Origin: Poa pratensis
Lineage: Eukaryota > Streptophyta > Magnoliopsida > Poales > Poaceae
DNA: 64,000 nt
Direction: 5' to 3'
Assembly: GCA_947311845.1 (NCBI GenBank)
Contig: CAMZMU010000075.1
Location: 23,907,421 to 23,971,420 of the forward strand
Part shown: positions 1 through 12,207 of the stretch, piece after piece
Numbering within the stretch: position 1 is the stretch's first letter
Layout of the letters: each line of letters starts with the position of its first letter
The notes under the pieces: model-generated
What the model saw: the letters and a program-made list of their open reading frames with translations, nothing else
Told to the model about the DNA's origin: nothing
Database searches by the model: none
Program-made: the position numbers and the translations under genes

Positions 1-2313
1 TGTATGGAGTGCAATTGCACGATTTTACGCCCAATGGGCTTTTGCACATTGCGTGTTTTTCGTCCTTTGCGAGTGCTTCTTGGGCGTCGCACCCCACTTT
101 GGTCTGTTCCGCCGCATCTTCAACGTCAAGCGCCAGCACAGCGCCAAGGGACCTGGTGGTTTTGGAGTACAGGCTCGACCTGATGTCGAGTACTTCAAGA
201 TCAACTTCCTGGAGTCTGTGCAAGGATGGCGCCAGAAGTGGTTCTACATCAAGGATGTGACCATAGGCGCCCAAACATTCGGGTTGCCTGCCTTTGACGC
301 AGACGCCCTGGTGAAGAAGAGGCCATCCTGGATTGCCCAGCCGACCGGAGTCGAAGCCGAAGAGGCTGACATTCTGATGGAGAAGGTGCTGAAGCTTCAG
401 ACCACTGTTGGTCGAGAGGTCACGGGCATCCATCTGCTAGCCATTATGGCCAAGAGGCGAGTGCAACCCCTTCGAGCCCGAGCACATGCTATGTGGGGAT
501 ACAGTGGTGCTTCTGATCCAACCCGCTCACGCGCAGTGGAGCTTTCTGATGCGGAGGCGGAGAAGTTGGTAAGAAGCCTTACCAAATTGACTGATGAAGA
601 TCCCTGCGAGATGAACTCGCCTGTGCCTCCTTATGAAACCAGCAACCCTCTACCAGAGGTAACAGTTGATACTATATCTCAGTTGATATGTTATGCATGT
701 GTGATGTTGAATCCTTTGCTGTTTATGTGTGCAGGGACACAAAATGTATGAGTCGATGCCTCCCTTGCCAGAGAGCGGCCCAGTGCCAGACAATGAGCCA
801 TTCGAGGCAGATTCTGATGATGAGATGGCCTCACTCGCCACCGCACACACGCCAGAAGCCGATGAGGGCGATGCTGAGGTGCAGGGCAAGCAGAAGCGGT
901 CGCGCGACGAGGAAGACACCGCTGACTCGGAGGAAAAGGAGGAAGACAGGACGGAGTCGATGACGGCGCCACTCGAGGTTCCTCCGATTCGCTCGCTTCC
1001 CCCACGACCACCGAAGAAATCGCGCCCGAGCATGGGTGTGCTTACCCTGGTCGATTGTCGACCTTACTGAAGAGTAAGTATTACGTGCATGCTTTGTCAC
1101 TTTATGAATAATCCACCTTGTATATTTATAATGTGTGATACAGTGTTTCCTCGGATGAGGATATGCCTCCGCCACCTACGGCGGAAAAGAGTAGCGCAGC
1201 ATCCACTGCACGGACGCTGCCACCAGAGCAGCCGCCTACCCCTGCGACTCCTGCTGCTACAGCCACAGCTACACCACCCGAGCCGGAGGTTGCAGCAACT
1301 GAGAGCGGAGCTGCGGCTGCAGGTGTCCCTGCGTCGACTTCTTCCTTCTTGGAGCACGTAAGTTTATGCTTGCCGTAGTTTTAATCCTCATCGAGTGCCA
1401 ATTTTTTGCCTAGACTCAGTTATTGAGTTATGAATTTGCCCATGTCGTGCACTTAGGCATTTGTGCGAGAGTTGCTGAAGGCTGGTGCCAAGTATGTGCA
1501 CAAGGAGACTGAAGCCGCCACCCTGCAGCAGCAACTCGAAGCTGCAAGAGTGCGTATCTCTTTATGCTATTACCACTTGTTGAGGGTGATTCCTCTTGCA
1601 GTCTGCTGACATGTGTGTTTGTTTTGCAGAGGCCGCCGCTGATGCGGCAGAAAATTTGAACAACGCCACCCGTCGAGTGGCTGATCTGGAGAAGAGGCTG
1701 AAAGCAGCCGAGTTAGAGAGGAGTCGGCAATTGGTCGACTTTCTGCCGCCAGCACCAGCTTAACTGGTACGAATTTTTGCTGTGTTCCTTAGATGTTTGA
1801 GGTTTCTGATATATGGTGCTGATTATTTTGTCCACATGCTAGGCGTGATGGATGGCCCTACTGCTACTGGCAAGCAAAGCCTTGGCACCTCACTCGATGA
1901 AAGTGTGGCTGTCTCGGAGGTTACCAGTAGCAGAGCAGGGGAGATGCTGACGCAGGCGGCGAGTGCCTTGGGCGCCCTCCATGGCAGCTTCTTCCCCGGC
2001 GAAGAGCTACCATCTTCCTTTGCAGAGCTGGTTGAGCTATTCAAGCCTGAAGGGACTGCCGTCGCTGACTTCTGTCGCGAGCAAATGGTAAGTGGTGCTC
2101 AGACTACTTTTCTCATGTTGCTCGCGCACGGAGTCGAGGCAGATTTTGACGCAGCTACGAAGAAGTTTCCACGGGGTCTGATGGCAGAACCGTCGGGCTC
2201 GGCACTTGGATGGAAGCCGCCAAAAATATGCCCAACAGCTGGTAACAACTGTTGAAGAAAGGGCAGCCAAGGTCCAGGCGAAGAAAGCTTCCTCCAAGAA
2301 GTCGACGACTTAG
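1..2313 (+). pseudogene. Antisense additional ORF of the Tat element (Transposase_28-like, coiled coil)
   Basis: This runs against gag-pol. The first block (to 658) has the look of the plant 'putative gypsy type transposon' domain (Transposase_28), with the segment PHFGLFRRIF and an aromatic WRQKWFYIKDV segment. Intron-like junctions follow: donor after 658 and acceptor before 735, donor after 1073 and acceptor before 1144, donor after 1357 and acceptor before 1457, and an acceptor before 1630. Exon 2 is very acidic, exon 3 is Pro/Ala-rich and 1457-1762 is Ala/Leu/Glu-rich with coiled-coil character. Frame breaks are visible near 60 and near 1060. A Lys/Ser-rich tail stops at 2311-2313. Its function is unknown; the family is known only as an extra ORF of grass Tat elements. 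Confidence 0.6.
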
Positions 2314-3394
2314 CCAGTGATCCCTTTGTTGACTAGGTCTAGGAATTTCGTCATTTTGCTTTTGCTATATGTAAATTATCAGACATCGTATCTGTCTTGT
2401 TATGAAATATGAACTTCAGTGATCGGGAGGCGCAGCCCCCGAGCCTTTTGCTTGAGCTCTTCATGCTTCCTTATGCATTGAATTATTCTGACTGTAGAAC
2501 CGAGCCTCTAAACCATCGACTGGCCCTGTTGTGGGTGGTTCTTCGAAGTCGCGAAGCGTGAATGACCAGAAAATTATGGACTACCTTCATCAAAAGCTTT
2601 CCGAAGTTACTCGCGAGCTGAAGGAAACACAAGATGCGTATGCTGAGTTGCAGTCGAGGCCATCCCCAACTACGGAACGGAGGCCTTTTTGCTTGAGGAG
2701 TTGGAGAGAGTAAATCTGCAACTCGAATGTAAGATATTTTTGGATCATCGAGATCTATTCTTTGCGAGGTGACTCGACTGGGCGATGATGAGCCCTTTGT
2801 TTTTGCGCAGGTGTTTGCTCTGACCCGATAAAGGAGGAGGCACGATTCAGGATCGACTCGACGGTCATGCGAGTAGCACTGAGTACTCCGCCCACCCCTT
2901 TGGTCAGACAGGGCGAGAGCGCCATTTTGGTAAGGCTTCTGGACCGGGCTTGGCGCACTGCCATTCGACTGGAGACTTGCAGGTTGGCTTTATTTCGAGT
3001 CCACGAAGCTTTGTTTCCTTTGAATGAGCAACCACAGGGCCTTGTGCATTGCTGAAGAAATTTCGAAAAGGCAAGGCGATCAAGAAGTTTGTGCGCGAGC
3101 AACTGATTAGCGGGGCTAATGTTGCTCTTGCCTTTGTGCGATCGCACCTTCCGCACCTTGATTTGAAAAGGATTGCGATGGGACCCGCACCCTACCAGGT
3201 GGTGGTCCTGTGCCAATGGAGGAGCACTACCAAGAGACACGAGTGGACGCATTGGTCCTAATCCATCGTGTGCTGAAGGAGGAGGAAAAATGGACCGAGC
3301 CCAAGGAAGAACCTGTTGAATAGGTTATGTGTATGGGGGTGACCCCAAAGTGTAAAACGCAACACTTGTGAGTATTGTACATTGTTTGTTTACA
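2314..3394 (+). pseudogene. Decayed continuation or second copy of antisense ORF material
   Basis: Short open stretches at 2531-2713 (Glu/Lys-rich, coiled-coil-like) and 2867-3261 echo parts of 1457-2313. For example VREQLISGA near 3100 resembles CREQMVSGA near 2080, and both are followed by a Thr/Val-Ala-hydrophobic stretch. I read this as a degraded repeat of the same antisense coding region, with no intact frame. The block ends at the repeat array beginning near 3395. Confidence 0.4.
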
Positions 3395-3760
3395 TGTATG
3401 CAGCCCCCGAGCCTGTTGAGCGGGTGTATGAAGCAACTTGCTGTAAAATTAGGACTATCCAGCCCCCGTGCATTTGAGTGAGGTTGATAGAAATACTTTA
3501 GAGTATGAAACATAAGCTGCACAGCCCCCGAGTATTCGTGTGCGGCTGTGAATTTTTGCAGTACTTGAAGCTTCACTTGATGCTTCTAGGCTCAACTCCC
3601 GAATAATTGAGTGGGTTGAGCAACTTTTGTGTTTATGTATGATTTTTATGACCCAGCCCCCGAGTATTCGAGTGCGGCTGGGGTATTATGTTGTGAACAA
3701 GCGGAAGCTCATGCTTTTTGAGATAGCGCAGCCCCCGAGTTCGGGTGAGGCTAATTTTGT
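3395..3760. repeat. Array of short GC-rich partial palindromes (AGCCCCCGAG...)
   Basis: The motif CAGCCCCCGAG followed by a short A/T-rich spacer and a G-rich half such as GAGTGCGGCTG recurs at about 3401, 3459, 3521, 3652 and 3729, with a looser copy near 3590 and an outlier near 2430. The best copies (3521 and 3652) can fold as GC-rich hairpins because the CAGCC end pairs with the GGCTG end. The array sits in the spacer between the pol 3' end and the antisense ORF. It explains why no long ORF crosses this stretch. Role unknown. Confidence 0.7.
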
Positions 3761-3954
3761 GAAACAAGTTATGCGAGTAGTAAGCAGGGAGAAATATGAG
3801 GAATCATGATTATATTCCATTTTTGAATGTTAAGCTGCAGGCCGCCTCATTAAAAACCTTCCAGTCCCCTTAGGTACCCTGGTAAGGAAAAGAGCGCGTC
3901 TGAAACCTGCAGCCATCCGACATATGTGCCTATTACATTGTGCGACTGAGCAAT

Positions 3955-6900
3955 CTAAGCATAGAAACGGCGCAGCTGCGCAACGTTCCAAGGATTATGC
4001 GAGAGTTCTCCTGTCTTCGCGTGCTTCAGTCTGTATGCTCCACCACCAATGACCTCGGTGATGATGAAGGGTCCTTCCCATGGAGAAGCGAGTTTGTGCA
4101 CCTTCTTTTGCTTCAGTCGAAGTACCAGGTCGCCAACCTCGAAGGACCTGGTACGCAGTCGACGGCTGTGGTAGTTGCGGAGGTCCTGCTGATAAACAGC
4201 TGTGCGTGCGAGCGCCGTGTTACGTGCTTCTTCTAGCAAGTCGACTGCGTCTTCGAGTGCCTCGTCTGCATCTTCTTCGTTGTATGCTTCGACTCTTGGT
4301 GCATTGAATCTTACATCAGATGGCAGGATTGCCTCTGCACCGTACACCATGAAAAATGGGTGAAATGTGTTGAAGCGTTGGGGTTGTGCGTAGCTCCATA
4401 GCACAGACGGAAGTTCTTCGACCCAAGCACCCGCTGCCTTTTGAGTGGCACCAGGAGGCGCTTCTTGATTCCACTCGTCACAAGCCCATTGGCCTTTTCG
4501 ACTTGGCCGTTTGACTGCGGGTGCGCCACAGATGCATAATTGAGCGTGATATCTTGCTCTTTGCAGAAGGATTTGAATTCCTCAGCCGTGAAGTTTGTAC
4601 CGTTGTCAGTGATGATGCTACTTGGCACACCAAAGCGGTATATGATGGATTTTATGAAATTGACTGCTGTAGTGGCAGTCGAACTTGTGATAGGTACTGC
4701 TTCAATCCACTTGGTGAACTTGTCGACCGCCACCAGAAGGTGAGTATGCCCTCCATGGGAGGATTTTTTGAGTGGCCCAACCATATCGAGCCCCCACTGG
4801 GCGAAGGGCCAGGCCAATGGTATTGTCTTCAACGCCGATGCGGGTGCGTGCGGCTTTGTGGCGAATTTTTGACAGCCGATGCACCTTTTGACTATGTCCT
4901 CCGCGTCTTTGAGTGCTGTGGGCCAGTAGAAGCCTGCGCGAAAGGCTTTGGCTACGAGTGATCGACTGCTGGCGTGATGCCCGCAAGTACCTGCATGAAT
5001 ATCACGAAGGATGGCTTGGCCATCTTCAAATGCTATGCAACGTTGGAACATACCTGATATGCTGCGTTTGTAAGTTCACCGTTGATGACAGTGTATGCTT
5101 TAGATCGTCGAGTGACGCGTCTTGACTCTGTGATGTCTTCGGGTACCTCGCCGCGGAGTATGTATGCGAGGAAGGTTGAGTCCAAGTTGGCTCGATGAGG
5201 AGTACCTCGACTGGTGGGTCCTCTGTGCTAGGTGCTTTGCTCTTGGCTGGTGCGGCTGATGTAGGAGTTGCCGCTTCTTTTTGATTGATCTGTGCTCGAT
5301 GCGCTCGAAGAAGACACCAGGTGGCACTGGTGCTTTGGTCGCACCAATGTTGGCTAACTTATCTGCTTCTTCATTGCTCTCACGCCCTATGTGCCGCAAC
5401 TCGCAGCCTTCGAAGCTGCCCTCCATGATGTTGTACAGGTCACGGTAGGCGATCATGTTATCTGCGATTGCGTCGCAGGCCTTCATTGTTTGCTGCACCA
5501 CCAGATTCGAGTCGCCGTAGATCATCAGTCGAGTGCACCCGAGGGCTTTGGCCATCCTCATGCCATGGATCAGAGCCTCATATTCTGCTTCGTTATTGGA
5601 CGGGAACTCGAACCCCATTTGCAGGATGTAGCGGAGCTTGTCGCCTTTTGGTGATATGAGGATAACACCTGCGCCTGCGCCTTCGTTTTTCTTTGAGCCG
5701 TCGAAGTACATAGTCCATGAGTTGGACACATCTGGTGCTCCTGGGAGCTGAGCTTCAATCCACTCGGTGTGGAAGTCAGGTAAAACTTGTGCTTTGATGG
5801 CCTTCGGGTAATCATACTTGATGTCTCTTGGTGCTAGCTCGATGAGCCATTTTGCTACTCGCCCAGTTGCGTTGGGGTTTGTGAGGATGTCCCCGATCCC
5901 TGAGGTGCTGATTACAGTGATCGGGTGCTCGGAGAAGTAATGCGTCAGCTTCCTTGAGGACATGAACACGGCGTAGCCAGCTTCTGATAGTGCGGGTACC
6001 GCTGCTTTGATGTGGAGAGCACTTCACTCAAGTAATAGACTGGACGTTGTATGCTTTGGGCGTGTCCCTCCTCCCTTCGTTCGACTACCAGTACGGTGCT
6101 TACCACCCTGTTAGTTGCAGAGACATATAGGTACAATGGCTCGCGTTCCCTTGGTGCGACGAGGATTGGAGGGCTTGTGAGGACTCGCTTGAGGTCCGTG
6201 AAGGCTGCTTCGGCTTCTGGCGTCCACTCGAATTTATCTGCTTTCTTCATCAGTCGATAGAACGGGAGTGCTTTTTCGCCTAGCTTGCTGATGAATCGAC
6301 TGAGTGCTGCACTCGACCCGCAATTTTTGCACGTCATGGAGCTTTGAAGGCCTTTGCATCGTCAAGATGGCCTGTATTTTCTCCGGGTCTGCCTCGATTC
6401 CTCGAGCTGAGACTAGATACCCGAGGAGTTGCCCGGCTGGCACGCCGAACGTGCACTTCTTCGGGTTGAGCTTGATGTGGAAGCGTTTGAGGTTTGCGAA
6501 TGTCTCTCGCAAGTCATCGAGTAGTGTGTTTTCCTCTCTTGTGGTGATGACGATGTCATCTACATAGACCTGGACGTTTCGCCCAATTTGCTTCTTGAGG
6601 CAATCTTGCATCATGCGCTGGTATGTTGCGCCTGCGTTCTTGAGCCCGAAAGGCATTGTGGTGTAGCAGTAGACCCCGAGTGGGGTTATGAACGCCGTTT
6701 TCTCTTCATCCTCTTCCTTCATCCTTATCTGGTGGTAACCCGAGTAGGCATCCAGGAAGGACAAGCGAGCGCACCCGGCGGTGGAGTCGACGATCTGGTC
6801 GATTCGAGGTAGTGGAAAGTGATCCTTTGGACACACTTATTGAGTGCTGTAAAATCTACGCACATCCGAAGGATATCTGTGTGCTTCTTTCTACGAGTAC

Positions 6901-7152
6901 GGGGTTGGCCACCCATTGTGATTTCTTGATCTCTCTGATGAATCCTGCTGCGAGTAGCCTGTCGACTTCGGCTTCGACTGCAGTTCTTTTTGGGCCGGAT
7001 ATGCGGCGCATTGTTTGCTTGACTGGTTTAGCATCTGGAAATAACTGGAGAGAGTGCTCGGCGAATTCCCTGGGAATACCTGGCATGTCGGCTGGACACC
7101 ATGCAAATATATCCCAGTTCTCACGGAGGAATTCGACGAGCGCGCTTTCCTA
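3955..7152 (-). pseudogene. Tat-element pol remnant: reverse transcriptase, two RNase H domains, integrase
   Basis: The reverse transcriptase is spread over 7086-6234 with the catalytic YVDDIV motif and preceding FGLKNAGATYQRMM. A conventional RNase H region follows (6337-5945), then a second RNase H with MYFDGSKKNEGAGAGVIL and GDSNLVVQQ (5969-5100). Integrase follows: an HHCC-type finger with CIGCQKF, and a core with GLDMVGP, TDNGTNF and PQSNGQVEKAN supplying the D,D,E residues (5051-4440). The C-terminal part is at 4404-3955. An in-frame TAG at 7150-7152 separates protease from reverse transcriptase, and shifts occur near 6890, 6840, 6300, 5960 and 4440. Polyprotein expression from this copy is not possible. 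Confidence 0.9.
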
Positions 7153-10100
7153 TGCGATAGGCAGACTCGACGAGACATTGACTGTCTTGGTCGGGTCAGT
7201 CGGGTGCACCTGATGCGATCTTGTGTCATTGGTGGCATTGAATGCTCTGTCGACTGCCACCTTTTTGTGTTCTGGCATAAGTGTTCGATCGTTGGAGACC
7301 GCTAGATCAGCGAGTGTTGCTTCCATGCCAAACATCTCAGAGATTTTGCTGAATTCTCGGTCACAAGAGTCAGACTTTTGGAAGTTCCCCTTGACTGTGA
7401 TTACTCCTTTTGGTCCAGGCATCTTCAGCTGGAGGTATGCGTAATGTGGCACCGCCATGAATCGAGCGAACGTCGGGCGTCCAAGTATAGCATGGTATTG
7501 TGACTTCCAGTCGACCACTTCGAACTCAATCGACTCTGTCCTGAAGTGGTGCTTGTCCCCGAACGTTACGTCGAGTTGTATGGTGCCTTCTGGGCTTATT
7601 GCTTTCCCTGGAACGATACCGTGGAAGGTATTTGAAGATCTTGGCAGGTTTTCGACTGACCTGTTCATTTTGCGGAGCGTATCTGCGAAGATGATGTTTA
7701 TGCCGCTCCCACCATCCATGAAGACCTTGGACATGGCGTAGCCTCCAATTTGCGCGTCGAGTACCAGAGCAGAGTGCCCTGGGCGAACAACCGATGGAGG
7801 GTGGTCCTCTTTGCTGAAGCTTATTGTAGTTTCGGATCCCTTCAAGTATTCAGTTACCGCAGGAGGTGACATGACCGCCATGTTTACTTGTCGAGTGCGA
7901 AGTTTTTGCTCCCTGTTGGAAGGTCGACCTTTCTGTATCATGTACATCTGCCCTTGGGGCGGAGGGTACTGTGGCTCGTCCACCCGAGGTATGTGCTGTA
8001 TGGCACCCGCGAGGTTTCCGCCTGCAGCAGGCTGTGGTGGTGGAGGTGGTGCCATCAGAACAGGCACGTTGTTTGGCTGAGGCACGGGTGCAGGTGCTTG
8101 TGCGGCTGCTGCCTTTCTGCGATTTACGTAATCAGTCGCCATTTGGTCGAACTCCCTGCAGTTTCTCATCGAGTGATTGGATCGCAGTTTTCCGTCGTCC
8201 CCCTTGTACAGGTGGAATCTGCAATCAGCGTCCATCTTTTCTTCGAATGATCGCTCAGATTGTGCCCGTGACTTGCGCCAGTCCTTCCTCTTGTAGCTAT
8301 CACTGCGTTGGCCGCGGTCTCGGCTGTCTCGACGATCATCTCGACTGTCTCGCCGATCATCTCGACTGTCTCGCCGATCTTCCGACCGTCGGTCGCTTCT
8401 GTCCTGGTCATTGCGGGGTGTGGAGAACCCAGCCGCCATGAATTCGGGTCTGTCATCGTCGTAGTGACGTTTTGAACGTTTGCGCCTTCGGTCGTCTCTG
8501 TACGAGTCTCTGCGGCTTCGACTGCCGCTTTCATGATTGTCACGGGGTGAGGACCCGCGTGTGGTGCGCGCCATGTCTTCTCCGTCTGCCCACTCAGTCG
8601 CGGTCATCAAGAGGCTAGCCACAGAGGTTGGCTTTTTGCGACCGAGTGCTTCTTTGAGGTCCCGCCTGGCGAGTCCCATTATGAAAGCATCCATGGCCAT
8701 GTCTTCTGAAATTACTCCGACTGAGTTGCGTATCTCAGTCCATCGTCTGATGTATGACCTCAGCGTTTCGTCTGAACGTTGCACGCAGGCCCGCAGCTCC
8801 TCGAACGTTTTTGGGCGCTCACATAGAGGCTCGAAGTTTTTGATGAAGTCATCGCGGAAGTGATCCCACGAGTCGTACTTTGATGGAGGTAGGGCCTTGA
8901 GCCAGTCGCGGGCTGTGCCTTCGAGCATCAGTCGTATGTATTGCATGGCGTGGTGTTTGTACCTCGCTGGCACGCGACAGCCAGCCTGTAGTCTTCCAGC
9001 CACCCAGAAGGTTCCTGTCGACCCGTGTACTTGGGCTGTTCAGATGTGAGTTTGAACCCTTTGGGCATCCGTGTCTCGCGGACGCGTCGAGTGAAGCACA
9101 GAGCTCCATGTGGCTCGGGATCTCGATCAGAGTATGAGTCGCTACTGTAAGATCTGCGTGATCTGCTCCTGGACCTGCGCCTACGCGAGCCGCTTCTTTC
9201 CTTCGAGTGGTGGCGGCGACCACTGTGATTATGCTCTTCCCGACGCGCGTCGACTAGGGCACGGTCTCGACTCCCACCTGGAGTTTTGGAATTTGGCGTA
9301 TGGCCTTCGCCGCTAAGGCGAGTGATTTGATCTGCTGGCGATGCAGTTTTGCATTGGGGTCATCAGCTGGAGGTTTGATTGCCTCTAGGTACGCTGCAGC
9401 GGTGAAGAGGGCACCCGCAGCTGTTTTGGGTACTGGCACTCCTTCTTCGTCGTATGTCATGAAAGAGTTGCCTAAGTTGCGGGTGAGCGCCGCCCTTTCG
9501 TCTGGCGAGAGGTGTGACAACCTTGATCTGGGTCCTGTGTCTGCTCGCCCGGTGGAGCTCAGGGAGAGCTGTCTTCTTCGCGCACTCGACAAGCTAGCTT
9601 GCTTTTTGCGTTCTTCGAGTGTTGCTCTGACCTGCCGCAGTCGAAGTGATTCCTGCCAGTTGAAGTACTGGAAGGTCAACATCTCCTCTTGTGTTGCGTC
9701 TGCTGGCATCATTGTGCACTCCTTGATGACTTTGTCTGCTTTTGCTGCCATCTCAGCAGTGATTGTGAGAGTTGTGACTCCGTCCGGCATAGTAACTGTG
9801 CACGGGAATTCTGTAGGCCTGCGGCTGGCCGCAGCATCTGATGATTCTGCGGCGATGGCGACGTAAACCTGCTGGGGTATCACCCGAGGGTATGTATGTG
9901 TTCTTCGAGTCCCGTCATGGACTCGACATCTTCATCGAGGCTCATGTCTGAGTCGATATGCCCGTCGAGTGGTCCGTCTGGACGGATCTCGCAGTTGATG
10001 CCTTCATCGCCTATGCTCATCTCGGCGTCGACGAAGTTGTTATGAATCTCAGAGTCGAGGTTGTTGTTGTTGGTGCAGATCTCGACGTGGTTGTCGATAT

Positions 10101-10500
10101 GAGTTTCGAGTTCGTCGAAGTCGCTGAAGGAGATCCCGCAGTCGAAACTATCCTCGAGTGAGAGATCGAGCTCGGGATCGTTTGTGCGGTATGCTGATTC
10201 GGCCTCCTCGCCCTGAAGTTCTTCGATGAGCTCGTGCATCTCTCGTGTGGACATGGTTGTTGCGGACGAGCAAGCTTGGAGGATCGACGATGGTATGGAC
10301 GCAGTTGAGGGATCCGCAGTCGAAGGAACCGCAACCGATGGAGCCTCGGGTGCGGAAGTCGCGAGTTGGCGTGGATCCGTCAAGTCCTGCACACCAAGCT
10401 TGTTGACGAAAAAATTGAACGAACCAACGGTTAAACCCAAACCTGACTCGAGATCGGAGAAGGCCTCCTGGAATCCTGGCGAGTGTGGCTCGAAATCCAT
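7150..10500 (-). pseudogene. Tat-element gag and protease remnant
   Basis: The N-terminal acidic part is open at 10500-9880, the next segment at 9883-9254, and a 617-codon frame runs 9003-7150. That frame carries the retrotransposon gag domain (ARDWLKALPPSKYDSWDHF through ELRACVQRSDETLRSYIRRW), an Arg/Asp/Ser-rich region encoded by a short tandem repeat near 8320-8400, and an aspartic protease with the DGGSG motif (VFMDGGSGINIIF). At least three frame changes interrupt it: near 9882, near 9250, and a one-base loss near 8960 just upstream of the gag core. The domain order is normal for Ty3/gypsy. It is not translatable as one protein. Confidence 0.88.
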
Positions 10501-10533
10501 CAGAGGATCCGATGCGCTTTTTGCGGGTGAAGC

Positions 10534-10669
10534 TGGCGTGTTGCCGTTTGTCGAGTGAGCCGGCGAGTTGCCGTGTGCCGCCTGAGTCGGCGAGTTCTGG
10601 TTTGTCGATGCAGCCGGCGAGTTGCCGTTTGTAGATCCGATCGGCGAGTCGCCGTTTTCGATGGAACCG
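10534..10669. repeat. 27-bp minisatellite, five units, in the retroelement leader
   Basis: The start motif GGCGAG (or GGCGTG) followed by TTGCCGTTTGT-like sequence recurs at 10534, 10562, 10589, 10616 and 10643, that is spacings of 28, 27, 27 and 27. The array lies between the PBS and the gag reading frame of the Tat element. Confidence 0.75.
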
Positions 10670-10696
10670 AAGAAACCGTGAGTCCAGCACTATTCT

Positions 10697-10714
10697 TTCC
10701 CACAGACGGCGCCA
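10697..10714 (-). other. Primer binding site of the Tat element
   Basis: On the minus strand the sequence TGGCGCCGTCTGTGGGAA begins two bases after the LTR terminal CA. TGG start, position and length are those of a tRNA-primed minus-strand start site. I did not determine which tRNA. Confidence 0.8.
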
Positions 10715-10716
10715 AT

Positions 10717-11206
10717 TGACGAGGTGTACCCTCATCAAATCCCATGGTTAAGGACCTAGGGTTGAGATTATGGGGAGAGAACGTGGTAGTACTGGTAGTT
10801 TCGTCGGCTGACAAGCAGAGGCAAAGATTTACCCAGGTTCAGGCCCCTCGGGTGGAGGTAAAGACCCTACTTCCTGCTTGTCTGTTATTGATCGCTGGAG
10901 ATGAGGTTACAAGGTGGCTCCGGCGAGATGACGATCTCGCAAGAGATTTGGTGGTTCGAGTATGGCTTGTCTAGATCGGCACCCTCCCAGCCTTTAAATA
11001 GGCTGGGTCTCGGGAGTTTGTAACCGACCTAGTTTACACATAAGGAAAGTATAAACCGACTATGTCTATGTCTAAACTTGGAGGGTACTCCATCTTGTTG
11101 GGCCTCTCGTCTTGGGCTTCGAGTTGTCTCTTCGCTATTGGGCCTTTAGTCATCACGTGCACCAGGTACCCTCACGGTAGGATACCCGAGATGTATATCC
11201 TTGTCA
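10717..11206 (-). repeat. 490-bp 5' LTR of the Tat element
   Basis: Terminal inverted repeats are TGACGAGG at 10717 and CCTTGTCA ending at 11206 (7 of 8 match), giving the usual TG...CA ends. The PBS adjoins the left end with two intervening bases, which fixes the boundary. A TATA-like TTTAAATA lies at about 10995. Confidence 0.85.
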
Positions 11207-11211
11207 AGCAC

Positions 11212-12206
11212 CATATCCAAGGGCCGCCGCCGCCGCCTCCACGGGCTGCCGCCGCCGTGGCTGCCGCCGGCCGCCGCCTCCACTCCGGGCTGCACCTCTC
11301 CATCAAGCTCCTCATCACCATGACCATGTGTGAGTAGTTTCCCTCGGGGCGGAGGGCTCGTACGGTAGCTATTTGGTTTATCTCTCTCCCATGGTGTGAT
11401 CTTTATGTGATCATGAGCTTTGTAGTCTAGTTGAATCCATAGATGTTACTCTTCATTATCTTATATGCTACTTGAGTGGTTTTATTAATGTAAACTCCGG
11501 AGTCACCTTTGTCCCACGGTGCGAAGTTGACAGTGTGCGCACCGTGTGTGGCTCTTAGGCTAAAGATTACATGAATACTTATCATGAGTTATTATTTGTG
11601 TTGGATGTCTCTGTGAAATTGTGGTGTTTGTCTAGTACTATTTTAGGGCGCTCAAGTTGACAGTGTGGGGTTCCCTAGATGTGGAATGCGATTTTAAGGT
11701 GTGCTTTTATAGCCCTACGCAGTGGATTGGTGTTCGTTATCCAACGAGAGAATAATTCAGAGTAGCATAGTGAAGAGGAAATATCTATGTATTCAATTAT
11801 ATTATTATTGTTGAGAGTATCCACTAGTGAAAGTATGATCCCTAGGCCTTGTTTCTAAGCATTGAAACACCGTTTACAACCAGTTCTGCTACATGTTTGC
11901 TTGCTGCCATTTTTATTTCAGATTGCAATTACCACTTATAATCATCCATTTCACTTATATTTTAATATCTCTTCGCCGAACTAGTGCACATATACATCTG
12001 ACAAGTGTATTAGGTGTGTTGGGGACACAAGAGACTTCTTGTATCCTAATTGCAGGGTTGCTTGAGAGGGATATCTTTGACCTCTACCTCACTGAGTTCG
12101 ATAAACCTTGGGTGATTCACTTAAGGGAAAATTGCTGCTGTTCTACAAACCTCGGCACTTGGAGGCCCAACACTGTCTACAAGAATAGAAGCGTTCGTAG
12201 ACATCA
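11212..12206 (+). repeat. Truncated LTR, resembles Triticeae Sabrina/WHAM gypsy family
   Basis: The block ends in GTAGACATCA at 12206 and contains phrases I recognise from Triticeae gypsy LTRs, such as CTTGGAGGCCCAACACTGTC near 12160 and CGCCGAACTAGTGCACATA near 11975. No internal region or PBS follows, so it is a solo or broken LTR. It begins right after the Tat LTR, which suggests the Tat element inserted into it or truncated it. The family name is from memory. Confidence 0.55.
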
Positions 12207-12207
12207 A

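Larger units (their letters stand above)
1..11206 (-). mobile_element. Ty3/gypsy LTR retrotransposon, Tat lineage, partial
   Basis: Read on the minus strand the order is LTR (10717-11206), PBS, gag, protease, reverse transcriptase, RNase H, a second RNase H domain, integrase, a repeat-rich spacer and an ORF region on the opposite strand. The second RNase H-like domain after the normal one and an antisense ORF between pol and the 3' LTR are known marks of the Tat lineage (RIRE2, Retand, Grande relatives). Gag and pol are broken by several frameshifts and stops, so this copy is not autonomous. The 3' LTR must lie left of position 1. The 5 bases after the LTR are agcac, the expected target-site duplication, but the other side cannot be seen. 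Confidence 0.88.

Noticed and set aside
7811..8441. Plus-strand frames opposite the gag/protease region
   Set aside because: Antisense shadows of the Arg/Asp-rich gag repeat; no independent evidence.
9300..9866. 188-codon plus-strand frame across the gag region
   Set aside because: Shadow of the minus-strand gag frame; its sequence mirrors gag codons.
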